DNA from: Thermodesulfobacteriota bacterium
GTDB taxonomy: Bacteria > Desulfobacterota > QYQD01
NCBI GenBank assembly: GCA_031082315.1
Contig: JAVHLC010000006.1
Location: forward strand, 101,082 to 165,081
Length of the DNA stretch: 64,000 nucleotides
Direction of reading: 5' to 3'
The stretch's first letter is position 1. Every line of letters begins with the position of its first letter. The notes under the pieces are model-generated. The model did not search any database, was not told the DNA's origin, and saw nothing but the letters and a program-made list of their open reading frames with translations. Made by a program: the position numbers and the translations under genes. Shown in pieces: positions 35,298-43,685 of the stretch.

Positions 35298-35876
35298 ATG
35301 GAGACCAAGGCTGAATTAAGACGTCGCATCCTCAAGCTCCGCGACAGTCTCCCCCCTTTAGAGCGTAAGACCTGTTCAGAGGCCATTGCTGCGCGCCTTA
35401 TGGCCCTGCCGGAATGGAACCGGGCCAGTGGCGTTTTTTTATATGTCTCCTTCCGGAGCGAGGCAGAGACGCAGTACATAATAGAGGCGGCGCTGGAGCA
35501 AGGTAAGGTGGTGGCCGTTCCGTACACGGATTATGAGCGGGGTGTCATAGTCCCTTCTGTTTTAAAAGACTTGAAATGCGATTTAGCCCCACGCCGTTTC
35601 GGCCTTCTGGAACCGAAGGATACCAGCCTCAGGCCATTATCCCCGGAGGATATAGACATTACTGTAGTGCCGGGTTGTGTTTTTGACAACCGGGGTGGAC
35701 GCATCGGATATGGAATGGGCTTTTATGATCGTTTTTTACCGGGCCTGCCGGGCAGTTCCTTAAAAGTAGCCCTGGCCTATGAGATCCAGATAGCGCCTTC
35801 GATTCCCCTCGATAAACACGATGTTCTGATGGATATGATTGTTACTGAACGGCGCATTATTGCAGTGTCTTCATAG
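35298..35876 (+). CDS. fau: 5-formyltetrahydrofolate cyclo-ligase
   Basis: The enzyme converts 5-formyl-THF to 5,10-methenyl-THF with ATP. The product is about 192 residues with ELRRRILKLRDSL at the N terminus, the VPGCVFDNRGGRIGYGMGFYDRFL core (the GRIGYGxGFYDR part is diagnostic) and DMIVTERRI at the end. The start is uncertain: an ATG at 35253 would overlap the upstream gene, while 35298 fits the family N terminus. The two genes appear co-transcribed. Confidence 0.9.
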   Translation: METKAELRRRILKLRDSLPPLERKTCSEAIAARLMALPEWNRASGVFLYVSFRSEAETQYIIEAALEQGKVVAVPYTDYERGVIVPSVLKDLKCDLAPRRFGLLEPKDTSLRPLSPEDIDITVVPGCVFDNRGGRIGYGMGFYDRFLPGLPGSSLKVALAYEIQIAPSIPLDKHDVLMDMIVTERRIIAVSS

Positions 35877-36033
35877 TTAATTTCCATCCGAAGGCCCCGG
35901 GAAACCGGATGGCCTATAACCCCACCCCCCTTTTTGCTTGACGCCACCCTCTTTTTTCCCTATGACTATGAAAAAGACAATCGACAGCTAAAATATAATG
36001 CTGTGCTTCATCCACAGCGCTACAAAAATGGCA
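35877..36033. other. Intergenic region with possible terminator
   Basis: CCATCCG/CGGATGG (35885-35912) may form a terminator hairpin for the preceding gene, although no strong U-run follows at once. No gene is seen. Confidence 0.35.
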
Positions 36034-36062
36034 TTGACAATATGTAGCCGAGAGGCTACACT
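36034..36062 (+). promoter_or_regulatory. Promoter with embedded palindromic operator of the HigBA-like module
   Basis: TTGACA (36034-36039) and TACACT (36057-36062) stand 17 bp apart. The perfect inverted repeat GTAGCC-GAGA-GGCTAC (36044-36059) fills the spacer, so the antitoxin would block RNA polymerase directly. Confidence 0.82.
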
Positions 36063-36069
36063 ATGATTC

Positions 36070-36360
36070 ATGATTGAAATCCGCAAGACTGAAATTTTCG
36101 CTAAATGGCTCGATGAGTTGCATGACATCCGGGCACGTGCTCGTATCCTTCTCCGGATCGAAAGATTGGCAGATGGAAACCCTGGAGATGTTAAGTCGGT
36201 TGGCGAAGGTGTTTCAGAATTGCGGATTGACTATGGACCCGGCTATCGGGTGTATTTCAAAAAGCAAGGACAGAAGGTGGTCATTTTGTTGGCCGGCGGC
36301 GACAAGCATACCCAGGCCAAGGACATCAAAACCGCCTTACGCCTAGCACGGAATTTATAG
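36070..36360 (+). CDS. RelE/HigB-family toxin (phage-derived addiction module killer type)
   Basis: This 96-residue protein begins with IRKTEIFAKWLDELHDIRAR and has VSELRIDYGPGYRVYFKKQG and LLAGGDKHTQAKDI, the signature of the TIGR02683-like RelE/ParE subfamily. Members are ribosome-associated RNases or inhibitors. Toxin-first order with the antitoxin 9 nt downstream is usual for this group. Confidence 0.9.
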   Translation: MIEIRKTEIFAKWLDELHDIRARARILLRIERLADGNPGDVKSVGEGVSELRIDYGPGYRVYFKKQGQKVVILLAGGDKHTQAKDIKTALRLARNL

Positions 36361-36369
36361 GAGTGTATC

Positions 36370-36696
36370 ATGACTAAAACCATCACTACCCGATATGATG
36401 TCGCTGAACATCTTCGCACCCCAGAGGAAATGGCTGCTTATCTGGAAGCTTGCCTTGAGGAAGCACATGGCGACGCTGCCTTTATTGCTAAAGCCCTGGG
36501 AGATATTGCCCGGGCCAAGGGCATGTCACAAGTGGCACGTGATGCCGGTCTGTCCCGCGAAAGTCTTTACAAAGCACTCTCTGGGGAACGAAGTCCAGGT
36601 TTCGACACAATACTTAAAGTTATAGGCGCACTCGGCTTAAAACTACATGCAGAAGCGGTTCATGTAAATAGCTCAACGGCCCAACAAAGCGCTTAG
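36370..36696 (+). CDS. HigA-type antitoxin with Xre-like helix-turn-helix
   Basis: This 108-residue protein resembles the TIGR02684 antidote family: TTRYDVAEHLRTPEEMAAYL at the N terminus and an HTH (MSQVARDAGLSRESLYKAL, about residues 52-70). The protein should bind the toxin and the palindromic operator upstream of the pair. AGGAG precedes the ATG. Confidence 0.9.
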   Translation: MTKTITTRYDVAEHLRTPEEMAAYLEACLEEAHGDAAFIAKALGDIARAKGMSQVARDAGLSRESLYKALSGERSPGFDTILKVIGALGLKLHAEAVHVNSSTAQQSA

Positions 36697-36912
36697 GAAG
36701 GAAATTGGGGGCAGCCATGAAATAATGCAATTCTTTACGTGCTTGATTGAAAAGATCATAATTTCATAGCCGTCCTTCTGAATTGCCCTAAAGCCATCCG
36801 TGTCCGCAGGATGTTTCTACCATGCCTGCGGAAGACCGAGCTTTTAGCCTTCAGCTTTGAGCTTTGACATTCATTTGAACTTTGAACTTTGTCATTTGAA
36901 CTTTTATACTCT
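36697..36912. repeat. Intergenic region with TTTGAAC heptads
   Basis: Degenerate heptads (TTTGAAC, TTTGAAC, TTTGTCA, TTTGAAC) occupy about 36872-36902, related to the array before the radical SAM gene. No coding frame is supported. Confidence 0.6.
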
Positions 36913-37926
36913 CTACATCTCGGCCACTCCTACCATCTTCTCCAGTTTACCCAAGCTTTCCGGGGATCCCATAGCTATAAGCGTATCGCCTACCTGTATC
37001 CTGGCCTCCGGTGGGGGGTTATAAAGCATTTCACCTGAAGCCCTCTGGATAGCAATTATAATCAACCCTAACTCCTGCCTTATCCCGGATTCCCTAAGCG
37101 GCACATCTGTAATACGAGACGGGGCGCGCACCGGGATCTCCTCTATTTGCAGCTCTATCCCTCCCCGGTGTACGGCTAACTCGATGAAATCAGTCACGGC
37201 CGGCCGCAGGATCGCCTGGGCCATCTTACGCGCTCCGATATGGTATGGTGATATAACCCGGTTTGCTCCGGCCTGTAATAGATTTCGCTCAGCCTTTTCA
37301 TCAACGACCCGGGCCATGATATAAAGACCCGGGTTCAGGCCGCGGGCGGTGAGTATGATATATACGTTATCAGCGTCGGAAGATACTGTGGCTACCAGGC
37401 CCTTGGCCTTTTGAATATTGGCCTTAAGTAATGTGTCTTCCCGTGTGGCATCGCCTTCGATAAATAGATGTCCCTGCTCTTCAATGGTTTTTATCAGGTC
37501 CGGACTGTTTTCGATAATCACAAGCGGCAAAGGTTTTTTAGCAATCTCCCGGGAGATAATCTGTCCAATGCGGCCATAACCGCATATAATGTAATGGTCC
37601 TTTAATGCGGCAAGCTGTTTTTCCAATTTTCTCCTCCCCAAAAGCCTTCTAAACTGGCCTTCTACCATGATCTGGGTTATGGTTCCGAACATGTAAAACA
37701 CAAAACCAACGCCCATGATAAGCAGGCAGATTGTAAAGACCCGTCCTGAACCGCCCAGCGGCCGGACTTCCCCATATCCGACGGTGGTTAAAGTAATAAC
37801 GGTCATGTAAAGGGCGTCTAAAAAGTCCCATTTCTCGATAAGCATATAGCCGCTCGTTCCGAAGGCTATAACGAAAATGAGAATGGTGATGCCGATGAGA
37901 ATATTGCGTGATTGAGATGGTACCAT
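36913..37926 (-). CDS. Potassium channel with RCK domains (TrkA-N/TrkA-C)
   Basis: This 337-residue protein has two membrane helices (about residues 9-28 and 62-85) flanking a pore with the K+ selectivity filter TVGYG (about 48-52). An RCK Rossmann domain (IICGYGRIGQIISREIA, about 112-128) and a TrkA-C domain (about 245-330) follow. It should conduct K+ gated by a cytoplasmic ligand, as in MthK-like channels. It stands alone in the minus orientation. Confidence 0.93.
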   Translation of the reverse strand: MVPSQSRNILIGITILIFVIAFGTSGYMLIEKWDFLDALYMTVITLTTVGYGEVRPLGGSGRVFTICLLIMGVGFVFYMFGTITQIMVEGQFRRLLGRRKLEKQLAALKDHYIICGYGRIGQIISREIAKKPLPLVIIENSPDLIKTIEEQGHLFIEGDATREDTLLKANIQKAKGLVATVSSDADNVYIILTARGLNPGLYIMARVVDEKAERNLLQAGANRVISPYHIGARKMAQAILRPAVTDFIELAVHRGGIELQIEEIPVRAPSRITDVPLRESGIRQELGLIIIAIQRASGEMLYNPPPEARIQVGDTLIAMGSPESLGKLEKMVGVAEM

Positions 37927-38140
37927 AGCTGATGAACTCGTAAAAAGTCAAAGTTTGGACGCGATGTTTTTAAATTTATAGCATTTCCTTATAGTCAAGG
38001 CAAATGCTTTAACAAACCCGAGGCAAGCCGAAAAGATAGTATCCGTTCACCGTTATCAGGTTACCGTTGTCCCCAGGAACATGAAAAAATATTCCTCGGT
38101 AAAGGGTGAACGGTTACAAAAAATAAGGGCTGGTTTTTAG

Positions 38141-38185
38141 AAAAAAGGAGGCGGGACAGAAGTTATAACCTACTCTATCCCGCCG
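38141..38185 (-). terminator. Intrinsic terminator after cheW
   Basis: On the minus strand GGCGGGA pairs with TCCCGCC and is followed by TCCTTTTTT. It begins 28 nt after the cheW stop codon. Confidence 0.8.
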
Positions 38186-38212
38186 CCGTAAGGAGAGCCA
38201 TATTTTGATTTC

Positions 38213-38710
38213 TTAAAGGGCCAGTTCGCTATTATCAAGAACTTGATCGATGTCCAGCAGTATCTTGACCTGCCCTTTGACCTTGGCCATGCCTAGGATA
38301 TAGCTTGTATCCATTTCAGCCCCAAAATTAGGTGTGTTTTCTATCTCTTCCCGATTGATGTTTAAAACCTCGGAGACGGCATCCACCACTATCCCGACCA
38401 GGGCGGGGCGGCCTTTGACCTGAACATCCACCACAATAATGCAGGTCCGCTCCGTATAAGGGATAGATTCCATACCAAATTTTAAACGCAATTCCACTAC
38501 AGGTATCACCTTGCCCCGCAGATTGATTACACCTTTAACATAAGACGGTACATTGGGTACGGAAGTTATATCCATCATGCCGATAATTTCTTTCACTTTT
38601 AAAATTTCCAGGCCATATTCTTCCTTACCTAACACAAAAGTTAAATATTTCCCTTCCCTGGCCGCTAATTCCTGAAAGCCGGCCTCGGCTTGTGTTACTG
38701 CTTCCCCCAT
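38213..38710 (-). CDS. cheW: Chemotaxis coupling protein CheW
   Basis: CheW bridges chemoreceptors and the CheA kinase. The 165-residue protein has the CheW fold signatures YGLEILKVKEIIG, VPNVPSYVKGVINLRGKVIPVVELRLKFG and VVDAVSEVLNI. AAGGAG lies 8 nt before the ATG, and a terminator follows, so it is a single-gene unit. No other chemotaxis or flagellar gene is in the window. Confidence 0.95.
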   Translation of the reverse strand: MGEAVTQAEAGFQELAAREGKYLTFVLGKEEYGLEILKVKEIIGMMDITSVPNVPSYVKGVINLRGKVIPVVELRLKFGMESIPYTERTCIIVVDVQVKGRPALVGIVVDAVSEVLNINREEIENTPNFGAEMDTSYILGMAKVKGQVKILLDIDQVLDNSELAL

Positions 38711-39190
38711 GGCGATTACTCCTTTTTGCTTAGGTTTTCTCCTGAAAATTAACGTGTAAAAATTACTTACCTATTATTAACGGCATGTTTTATAAAAACA
38801 TTAACGATTAGGTGGTGATAATTAGTTTTCATCCGAAAATTGTCGTTTTCGGATTCAAGCTTTCAGCCATCGGCGATCAGCCCTCAGCTAAAAACCAAGA
38901 TAAACAAGATGTTAAGCTGAATGCTGATAGCTGACCGCTGACTGCTTCATCCGGAAATCTTGGGTCTCCGGATGAACACTAATTAGAATTTTCATAACAT
39001 TTTTCTGGATTCCTTTTTTAGTCTTTTATGCTATAAGGTGACAAAGAAACACCACATCAACCCACAGAGTAAACCTAGTTAAACCGTTCAAGCCGTTTAA
39101 ACAGTTTAAGCAGTTTGAACGGGTTAAGCTGCTTGAACTGTTGTTAGTGGTTAGCTTTTGACAATGCTCACGTAAGCGTGGGGGTAATCT
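38711..39190. other. Repeat-rich intergenic region
   Basis: It holds one copy of a roughly 155-bp dispersed repeat (38825-38980) and six tandem nonamers at 39084-39137 (CCGTTCAAG, CCGTTTAAA, CAGTTTAAG, CAGTTTGAA, CGGGTTAAG, CTGCTTGAA). No gene is seen. Confidence 0.7.
38825..38980 (+). repeat. MITE-like dispersed repeat, copy 1
   Basis: Both ends form hairpins (TCCGAAAA/TTTTCGGA on the left, ATCCGG/CCGGAT on the right) around a CAGC-rich centre. The reverse complement of 50950-51099 aligns along its whole length. TTTCATCC and GGATGAA terminal inverted repeats suggest a non-autonomous element. Confidence 0.75.
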
Positions 39191-41305
39191 ATGGATAGAG
39201 AACTTATTATAGCAAAACACATAAAAGAATTTCAGTCCGGCCAGCCGGTTGATCCCATAAAATTACTTGGCCCGCTGGATAAGGCAGGGGATGAGATAAA
39301 AGATTCTTTAATTACCGCAGTGAAAAAAACTACGGCCATCAAACATGATCTTGGGATTACTGCGGCAAAGACGTTATCTGCAGCTTATGCAGGGTTGACC
39401 CCGGAAAAAATAGACCTCTATGCGCAGGTTATTATCCGTTTTGCGGGTAAAAGTTATCGCCTGGCAGCCACAGTCGCTCAGCACCTTCCTGCTTATCTGA
39501 ATAAATTAACCCCGGAAATGATCTCTGAATATGAAAATATTATCGAACAAACCTGTGCACAAAATTGCCAGGTAGCCGTTACCTTTGCCGGAAATTTGCT
39601 TGAATGGATAGACAAGGTAAATAAACCGGCCAGGGCCAATTACTTAAAAACAATTAGTAATATCAGCATGTTAAGCTATCGGGTAGGTCTTGCTGCGGCC
39701 GAGAGTCTGCCGTCATTTATCTCTGGTATCAGTAAGGATACGATGGAGACCTATGTAGCCGTAGTGAGTCGGGGCGCAGAAAATGATTATAAGGTCGGCA
39801 TGATAATGGCAGAGAAATTGCTCCCGCTGCTTAAGGATATGGATGAGGCTATTATCAAAAAATACGGGGAAGTCGCCGGCAACATAGCGGCCAGAGACAG
39901 GGAATCCGGCGTTATTATGGCCGATAAGCTATTGCACTATCTGACGGAGATCCCCGCCTCCCTGAGGCGTCGTTACCTGGATACAGTGGGCATGATCGCG
40001 GTGCGAAATGGCCGGGTAGGGGTATTTTGCGCGGATAAGATCTTACAATTATTAGAAAAGGTTGATGAGAAGGCCCTTTCCCTTTACGCTAATATTGTAA
40101 CGCTGTGTGCAGAACAGGATGAGAAGGTCGGTATGGCGGCCGGAGAGAGAATCCCATATTTACTCAGGGATGTAGAATCCAGGTTCCATGTAAATTATCT
40201 GGAAGTAGTGCACCGCCTGGCCAAACTCCATGGGCGTGTCGCCCTTAGCGCGGCCAAGATATTCTCCGAGCTTATAGACAAAGAAAATGGGGCCTTAATC
40301 GTCCAGTATGAAAGGATATTGGCTCATCTGGCCGGCGGCGATCATAAAATCGCCATGATGGCCGCTGAAAAGATAGCTGCCTTAATGGAAAAATTGGACG
40401 GCAGGCAAAGGGACACATATCTAAAAAGCCTCTGGGGCATAGTGGAAAAAGACTTCCGCCTGGGTACTATCGCTGCGGAAAAGGTCTTTGAACTCATAAA
40501 AGAAGACCGTACAGAGGACCTGACCAGGTATGAAGGCATATTGCAGCGTATGGCGCGAAAGGATCACGATGTCGCACTGGTGGTGGCAGAGGTTCTTCCC
40601 GACCTCTTGCGGAAGTCACCGGATCCGGTCCTGAACCATTATGAGGCGATTATAACCTATATAGCTGAACGAGATCATACGGCTGCGAAAGAGAGCGCAC
40701 GATTCATAGCGGAGGGTATAACCGAGATGAATGACCAAGAGGCGCTGACCTATACCGAGAGTCTGCGCCGCATAGTGGAAGGAGATTATGAGGCGGGCAT
40801 CATTTCCGCACGGGAACTGCCGCTTATTATTAAAGGCAACAGACCTGATTTCCTGTCCGCCTATAATGACATCGTCTATCAGGCCACAGTGAAAGATTAT
40901 GAATCCGGTAAGATATTGGCGGCAAAGTTGTCCGGCCTTTTTCAGAAGCCCGAATTTTCTGAAGCCTTCCTGGAGGCGGTAAATAAGACTTCCCGGCAGA
41001 GCCCGCGTCTGGCAGTGCTATTGGTAGAAAATCTGCCCGAACTTATGGCTAAGATAGATGCCAAGACATTCGGGCAGATTGTGGAAACAACAAGCCGGAT
41101 GATGGCCGTAAACGATGAAGTGGCCATGTTAGCCGGACAAAAGGTATTTGAACTCCTCCATACGTATGAAGCATCATCAGTGATTTCTTTTGCCAGTATG
41201 GCCCTGGAGATACTCAACCGCTATGGGCCGGAGGCGGCTATTTCTTTTCTCCGCATGCAGACGGGGACGAGCCGGTCATTCTTTTCTCTCGTATCTCCGG
41301 TTTAA
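39191..41305 (+). CDS. Alpha-solenoid protein of about 16 tandem 37-residue repeats
   Basis: The 704-residue protein consists almost wholly of repeats of exactly 37 residues. Each begins with Tyr and has the form Y-x3-(V/I)-x3-A-x2-D-x2-(V/A/S)-(G/A)-x4-A-(E/D)-x2-(L/I/F)-x2-L. At least fourteen units keep exact spacing, such as those starting YGEVAGNIAARD and YERILAHLAGGD. No signal peptide, catalytic motif or membrane segment is seen. Two helices per repeat would give a regular superhelix. I do not recognise it as TPR (34), HEAT or PPR. The phosphohexuloisomerase gene follows 10 nt after its stop codon, so they may share a transcript. Function unknown. Confidence 0.85.
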   Translation: MDRELIIAKHIKEFQSGQPVDPIKLLGPLDKAGDEIKDSLITAVKKTTAIKHDLGITAAKTLSAAYAGLTPEKIDLYAQVIIRFAGKSYRLAATVAQHLPAYLNKLTPEMISEYENIIEQTCAQNCQVAVTFAGNLLEWIDKVNKPARANYLKTISNISMLSYRVGLAAAESLPSFISGISKDTMETYVAVVSRGAENDYKVGMIMAEKLLPLLKDMDEAIIKKYGEVAGNIAARDRESGVIMADKLLHYLTEIPASLRRRYLDTVGMIAVRNGRVGVFCADKILQLLEKVDEKALSLYANIVTLCAEQDEKVGMAAGERIPYLLRDVESRFHVNYLEVVHRLAKLHGRVALSAAKIFSELIDKENGALIVQYERILAHLAGGDHKIAMMAAEKIAALMEKLDGRQRDTYLKSLWGIVEKDFRLGTIAAEKVFELIKEDRTEDLTRYEGILQRMARKDHDVALVVAEVLPDLLRKSPDPVLNHYEAIITYIAERDHTAAKESARFIAEGITEMNDQEALTYTESLRRIVEGDYEAGIISARELPLIIKGNRPDFLSAYNDIVYQATVKDYESGKILAAKLSGLFQKPEFSEAFLEAVNKTSRQSPRLAVLLVENLPELMAKIDAKTFGQIVETTSRMMAVNDEVAMLAGQKVFELLHTYEASSVISFASMALEILNRYGPEAAISFLRMQTGTSRSFFSLVSPV

Positions 41306-41315
41306 AAACTTTGTT

Positions 41316-41879
41316 ATGAAGAGCATGATTAATGATTGCCTGAAATATGTCCAGGAGGAGAACCGGAAACTTTTAAGCAAAATAGATGCGGCAGAGGCGG
41401 CAGGTCTCATAGAATGCTTAAACAGCGCACCGGCCATATTTTTTTCGGCCCAGGGACGTTCCGGTTATATACTCCGCGCTTTTTGCATGCGACTGATGCA
41501 TTTGGGATATGATTGCTATTTCGTAGGCGAGACCATAACTCCTCCCATAAAAAAAGGCGCGCTGCTTGTGGTATTGTCCGGATCCGGCGAGACGGCCTTG
41601 CCCTGTGAAATAGTCAAAATAGCCAAACAGGCAGGCGCGCTTACCTATGCGATCTTAGGTGATGAAAAATCTCCTCTGGCCGGGTTATCCGATCGCCGGC
41701 TGGCGCTGCCAGGAGGAACAAAACGTATGAGGGATAAAGAGATGCCGTCGGGTCAACCCCCGGGGTCGCTTTTTGAGCAGTCGGCCTTCCTGTTCTTGGA
41801 GGCCATTATCCTGACCATCTACAGAGAGAAGGGCAGTGATTACCGGACCCTTCTGGCGCGTCATGCCAATCTGGAGTAA
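41316..41879 (+). CDS. hxlB: 6-phospho-3-hexuloisomerase (SIS domain)
   Basis: HxlB interconverts 3-hexulose-6-phosphate and fructose-6-phosphate. The product, about 187 residues, shows AQGRSGYILRAFCMRLMHLGY and LVVLSGSGET, the sugar-isomerase (SIS) phosphate-binding motifs. The ATG at 41316 is chosen because the longer frame overlaps the solenoid gene. The HPS gene follows 2 nt after the stop codon. In anaerobes lacking the oxidative pentose-phosphate route, this pair can make ribulose-5-phosphate by running in reverse. Confidence 0.9.
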   Translation: MKSMINDCLKYVQEENRKLLSKIDAAEAAGLIECLNSAPAIFFSAQGRSGYILRAFCMRLMHLGYDCYFVGETITPPIKKGALLVVLSGSGETALPCEIVKIAKQAGALTYAILGDEKSPLAGLSDRRLALPGGTKRMRDKEMPSGQPPGSLFEQSAFLFLEAIILTIYREKGSDYRTLLARHANLE

Positions 41880-41881
41880 AG

Positions 41882-43171
41882 ATGAAGCCTGTTTTGCAGT
41901 TAGCCCTGGATTTTGTAGATCTTAAACGGGCGATTAAGGTAGCGAAGGCTGCCCTGGCGGGAGGGGTGGACTGGCTGGAGGCCGGTACTCCCCTTATCAA
42001 GAGCGAAGGATTAGAGGCAGTCCGGGAACTCCGGCGGCTCTTTCCCCATGTGACCATTGTTGCCGACATGAAGGTCATGGACGCAGGGCGGATAGAGGTT
42101 GAGGCCGCGGCCAAGGCCGGGGCCAATATCGTCGATGTCCTCGGCGCCGCCAGCCCGGCTACTATCCGTGAATGTATCCAGGCCGGCAAGAATTACGGCG
42201 CCAGAATTGTGGTAGATCTCATTGCTGTCCCCGATCCGGTCAGCCGCGCCCGTGAGGCCGAGGAATGGGGGGCTGACTTTGTTACTGTGCACTGTTCTAT
42301 TGATGAGCAGATGGAGGGGAAAGACCCCTTTGCGGCGCTCCGCCAGGTCAGCGCGGCCCTTACCATACCCGTAGGCGTAGCCGGCGGCATAAATTCAGAG
42401 ACGGCCTTCCTGGCTGTAGAGGCCGGGGCGTCTATAGTGATTGTGGGCGGGGCTGTTACCAAGGCTGCTGATCCCAAGAAGGCGGCCTCGGCTATCAAGA
42501 AGGCCATTACCGAAAAGGCGGCTGTCCCCACGCGTCTTTTCAAACGGGTTACCGGGGCTGAAATCAATACGGTATTAAGCCAGGTTTCCACAGCCAACCT
42601 CTCTGACGCCCTGCATCGTGGCGGCGTGGTGCACGGACTGCGCCCCCTTTTTCCGGGCATCAGGATGTTTGGCCGGGTGCTTACGGTGCGGACCTACCCC
42701 GGTGACTGGGCCAAGCCGGTCGAGGCCATAGATATTGCCTCTAAAGGCGAGGTTATAGTCATTGATGCCGGAGGCGTGGGGCCGGCGATATGGGGGGAAC
42801 TGGCCACACATTCGGCAATACAGAAAGGTCTGGCCGGTGTGGTTATAGATGGCGCTATCCGGGATACTCGCGATATAAAGGAACTGAAATTTCCGGCCTT
42901 CAGTAAATTGATAATGCCCAACGCCGGCGAGCCGAAAGGCTTCGGCGAGATCGGCATACCGATTAATATCGGCACAGTAAGAATAGAAAGCGGGGACTGG
43001 ATACTGGGCGATGACGACGGCCTTGTGGTTTTGCCAAAGGCCATAGCCGCTGAATACGCCAACCGGGCCATGGATGTCCTGGAGAAGGAAAACCGCTTGC
43101 GGGCCGAGATTAAAGAAGGCGGCACGCTGGCGAAGATAGCCGAACTCCTGCGCTGGGAGAAACAGGGCTGA
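41882..43171 (+). CDS. hxlA: 3-hexulose-6-phosphate synthase fused to RraA-like domain
   Basis: The N-terminal half (about residues 1-210) is a TIM-barrel HPS of the orotidine-decarboxylase superfamily (LALDFVDLKRAIKVA, VDWLEAGTPLIKSEG, VADMKVMDAG). It condenses formaldehyde with ribulose-5-phosphate or the reverse. The C-terminal half (about 225-425) is an RraA-like domain with the VIDAGGVGPAIWGELATHSA and DGAIRDTRDI motifs. RraA-fold proteins include RNase E regulators and aldolases, so this domain's job is uncertain. Such fusions are known from archaea and deltaproteobacteria. Confidence 0.92.
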   Translation: MKPVLQLALDFVDLKRAIKVAKAALAGGVDWLEAGTPLIKSEGLEAVRELRRLFPHVTIVADMKVMDAGRIEVEAAAKAGANIVDVLGAASPATIRECIQAGKNYGARIVVDLIAVPDPVSRAREAEEWGADFVTVHCSIDEQMEGKDPFAALRQVSAALTIPVGVAGGINSETAFLAVEAGASIVIVGGAVTKAADPKKAASAIKKAITEKAAVPTRLFKRVTGAEINTVLSQVSTANLSDALHRGGVVHGLRPLFPGIRMFGRVLTVRTYPGDWAKPVEAIDIASKGEVIVIDAGGVGPAIWGELATHSAIQKGLAGVVIDGAIRDTRDIKELKFPAFSKLIMPNAGEPKGFGEIGIPINIGTVRIESGDWILGDDDGLVVLPKAIAAEYANRAMDVLEKENRLRAEIKEGGTLAKIAELLRWEKQG

Positions 43172-43685
43172 GACAGCATACCAGCGCCTCCCACGATTGA
43201 AGATCCCCACAGCCCGCCAGTGTCGGACCTGGATGGCAAGCAGCGGGGAATCCCTCGCTATGCATGTTCAATCCAAAGGGCTTTTCACTCCCGGTTTTGT
43301 TCTTTCTCGTGTAGTGCGTCATAAGTCCCTTTACTTTGATTGTCATTCCAGGCTTGACTCCGTATCAAGTACGGAGCAGGCTCCGGGATCCAATCTTTTG
43401 TATCACTTTAGTATTTTGAAAATGCCGCAAGACCCAGGACAAAATCCCCCTCGCCCCCCTTTCCGAAAAGGGGGAATACAATCTCTGTTCCCAACCACGG
43501 GCAGATGCGTTCTTTACCTAAAACTTCGCCTCAGGCCTGACTTTGGCTACTTCGGGTGACGTAAAGAATTCGAAAGAGTAAAAGTTCAAGTTTTTTCCTG
43601 GAAAACCGATAATTATACATAATATAACCAATGCTGGAAAAAGGACTTTCCGGCATGTTCTCAAACTCAAGGAGGAGGACTGCTT
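43172..43685. other. Intergenic region with two known-type repeats, no gene
   Basis: A CCGTATCAAGTACGG palindrome in a TCATTCCAGGCTTGACT context (43343-43398) and a CCCCCTTT-type inverted repeat (43441-43477) are visible. Both are typical dispersed repeats. The promoter of the next gene probably lies near 43610-43640. Confidence 0.55.
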
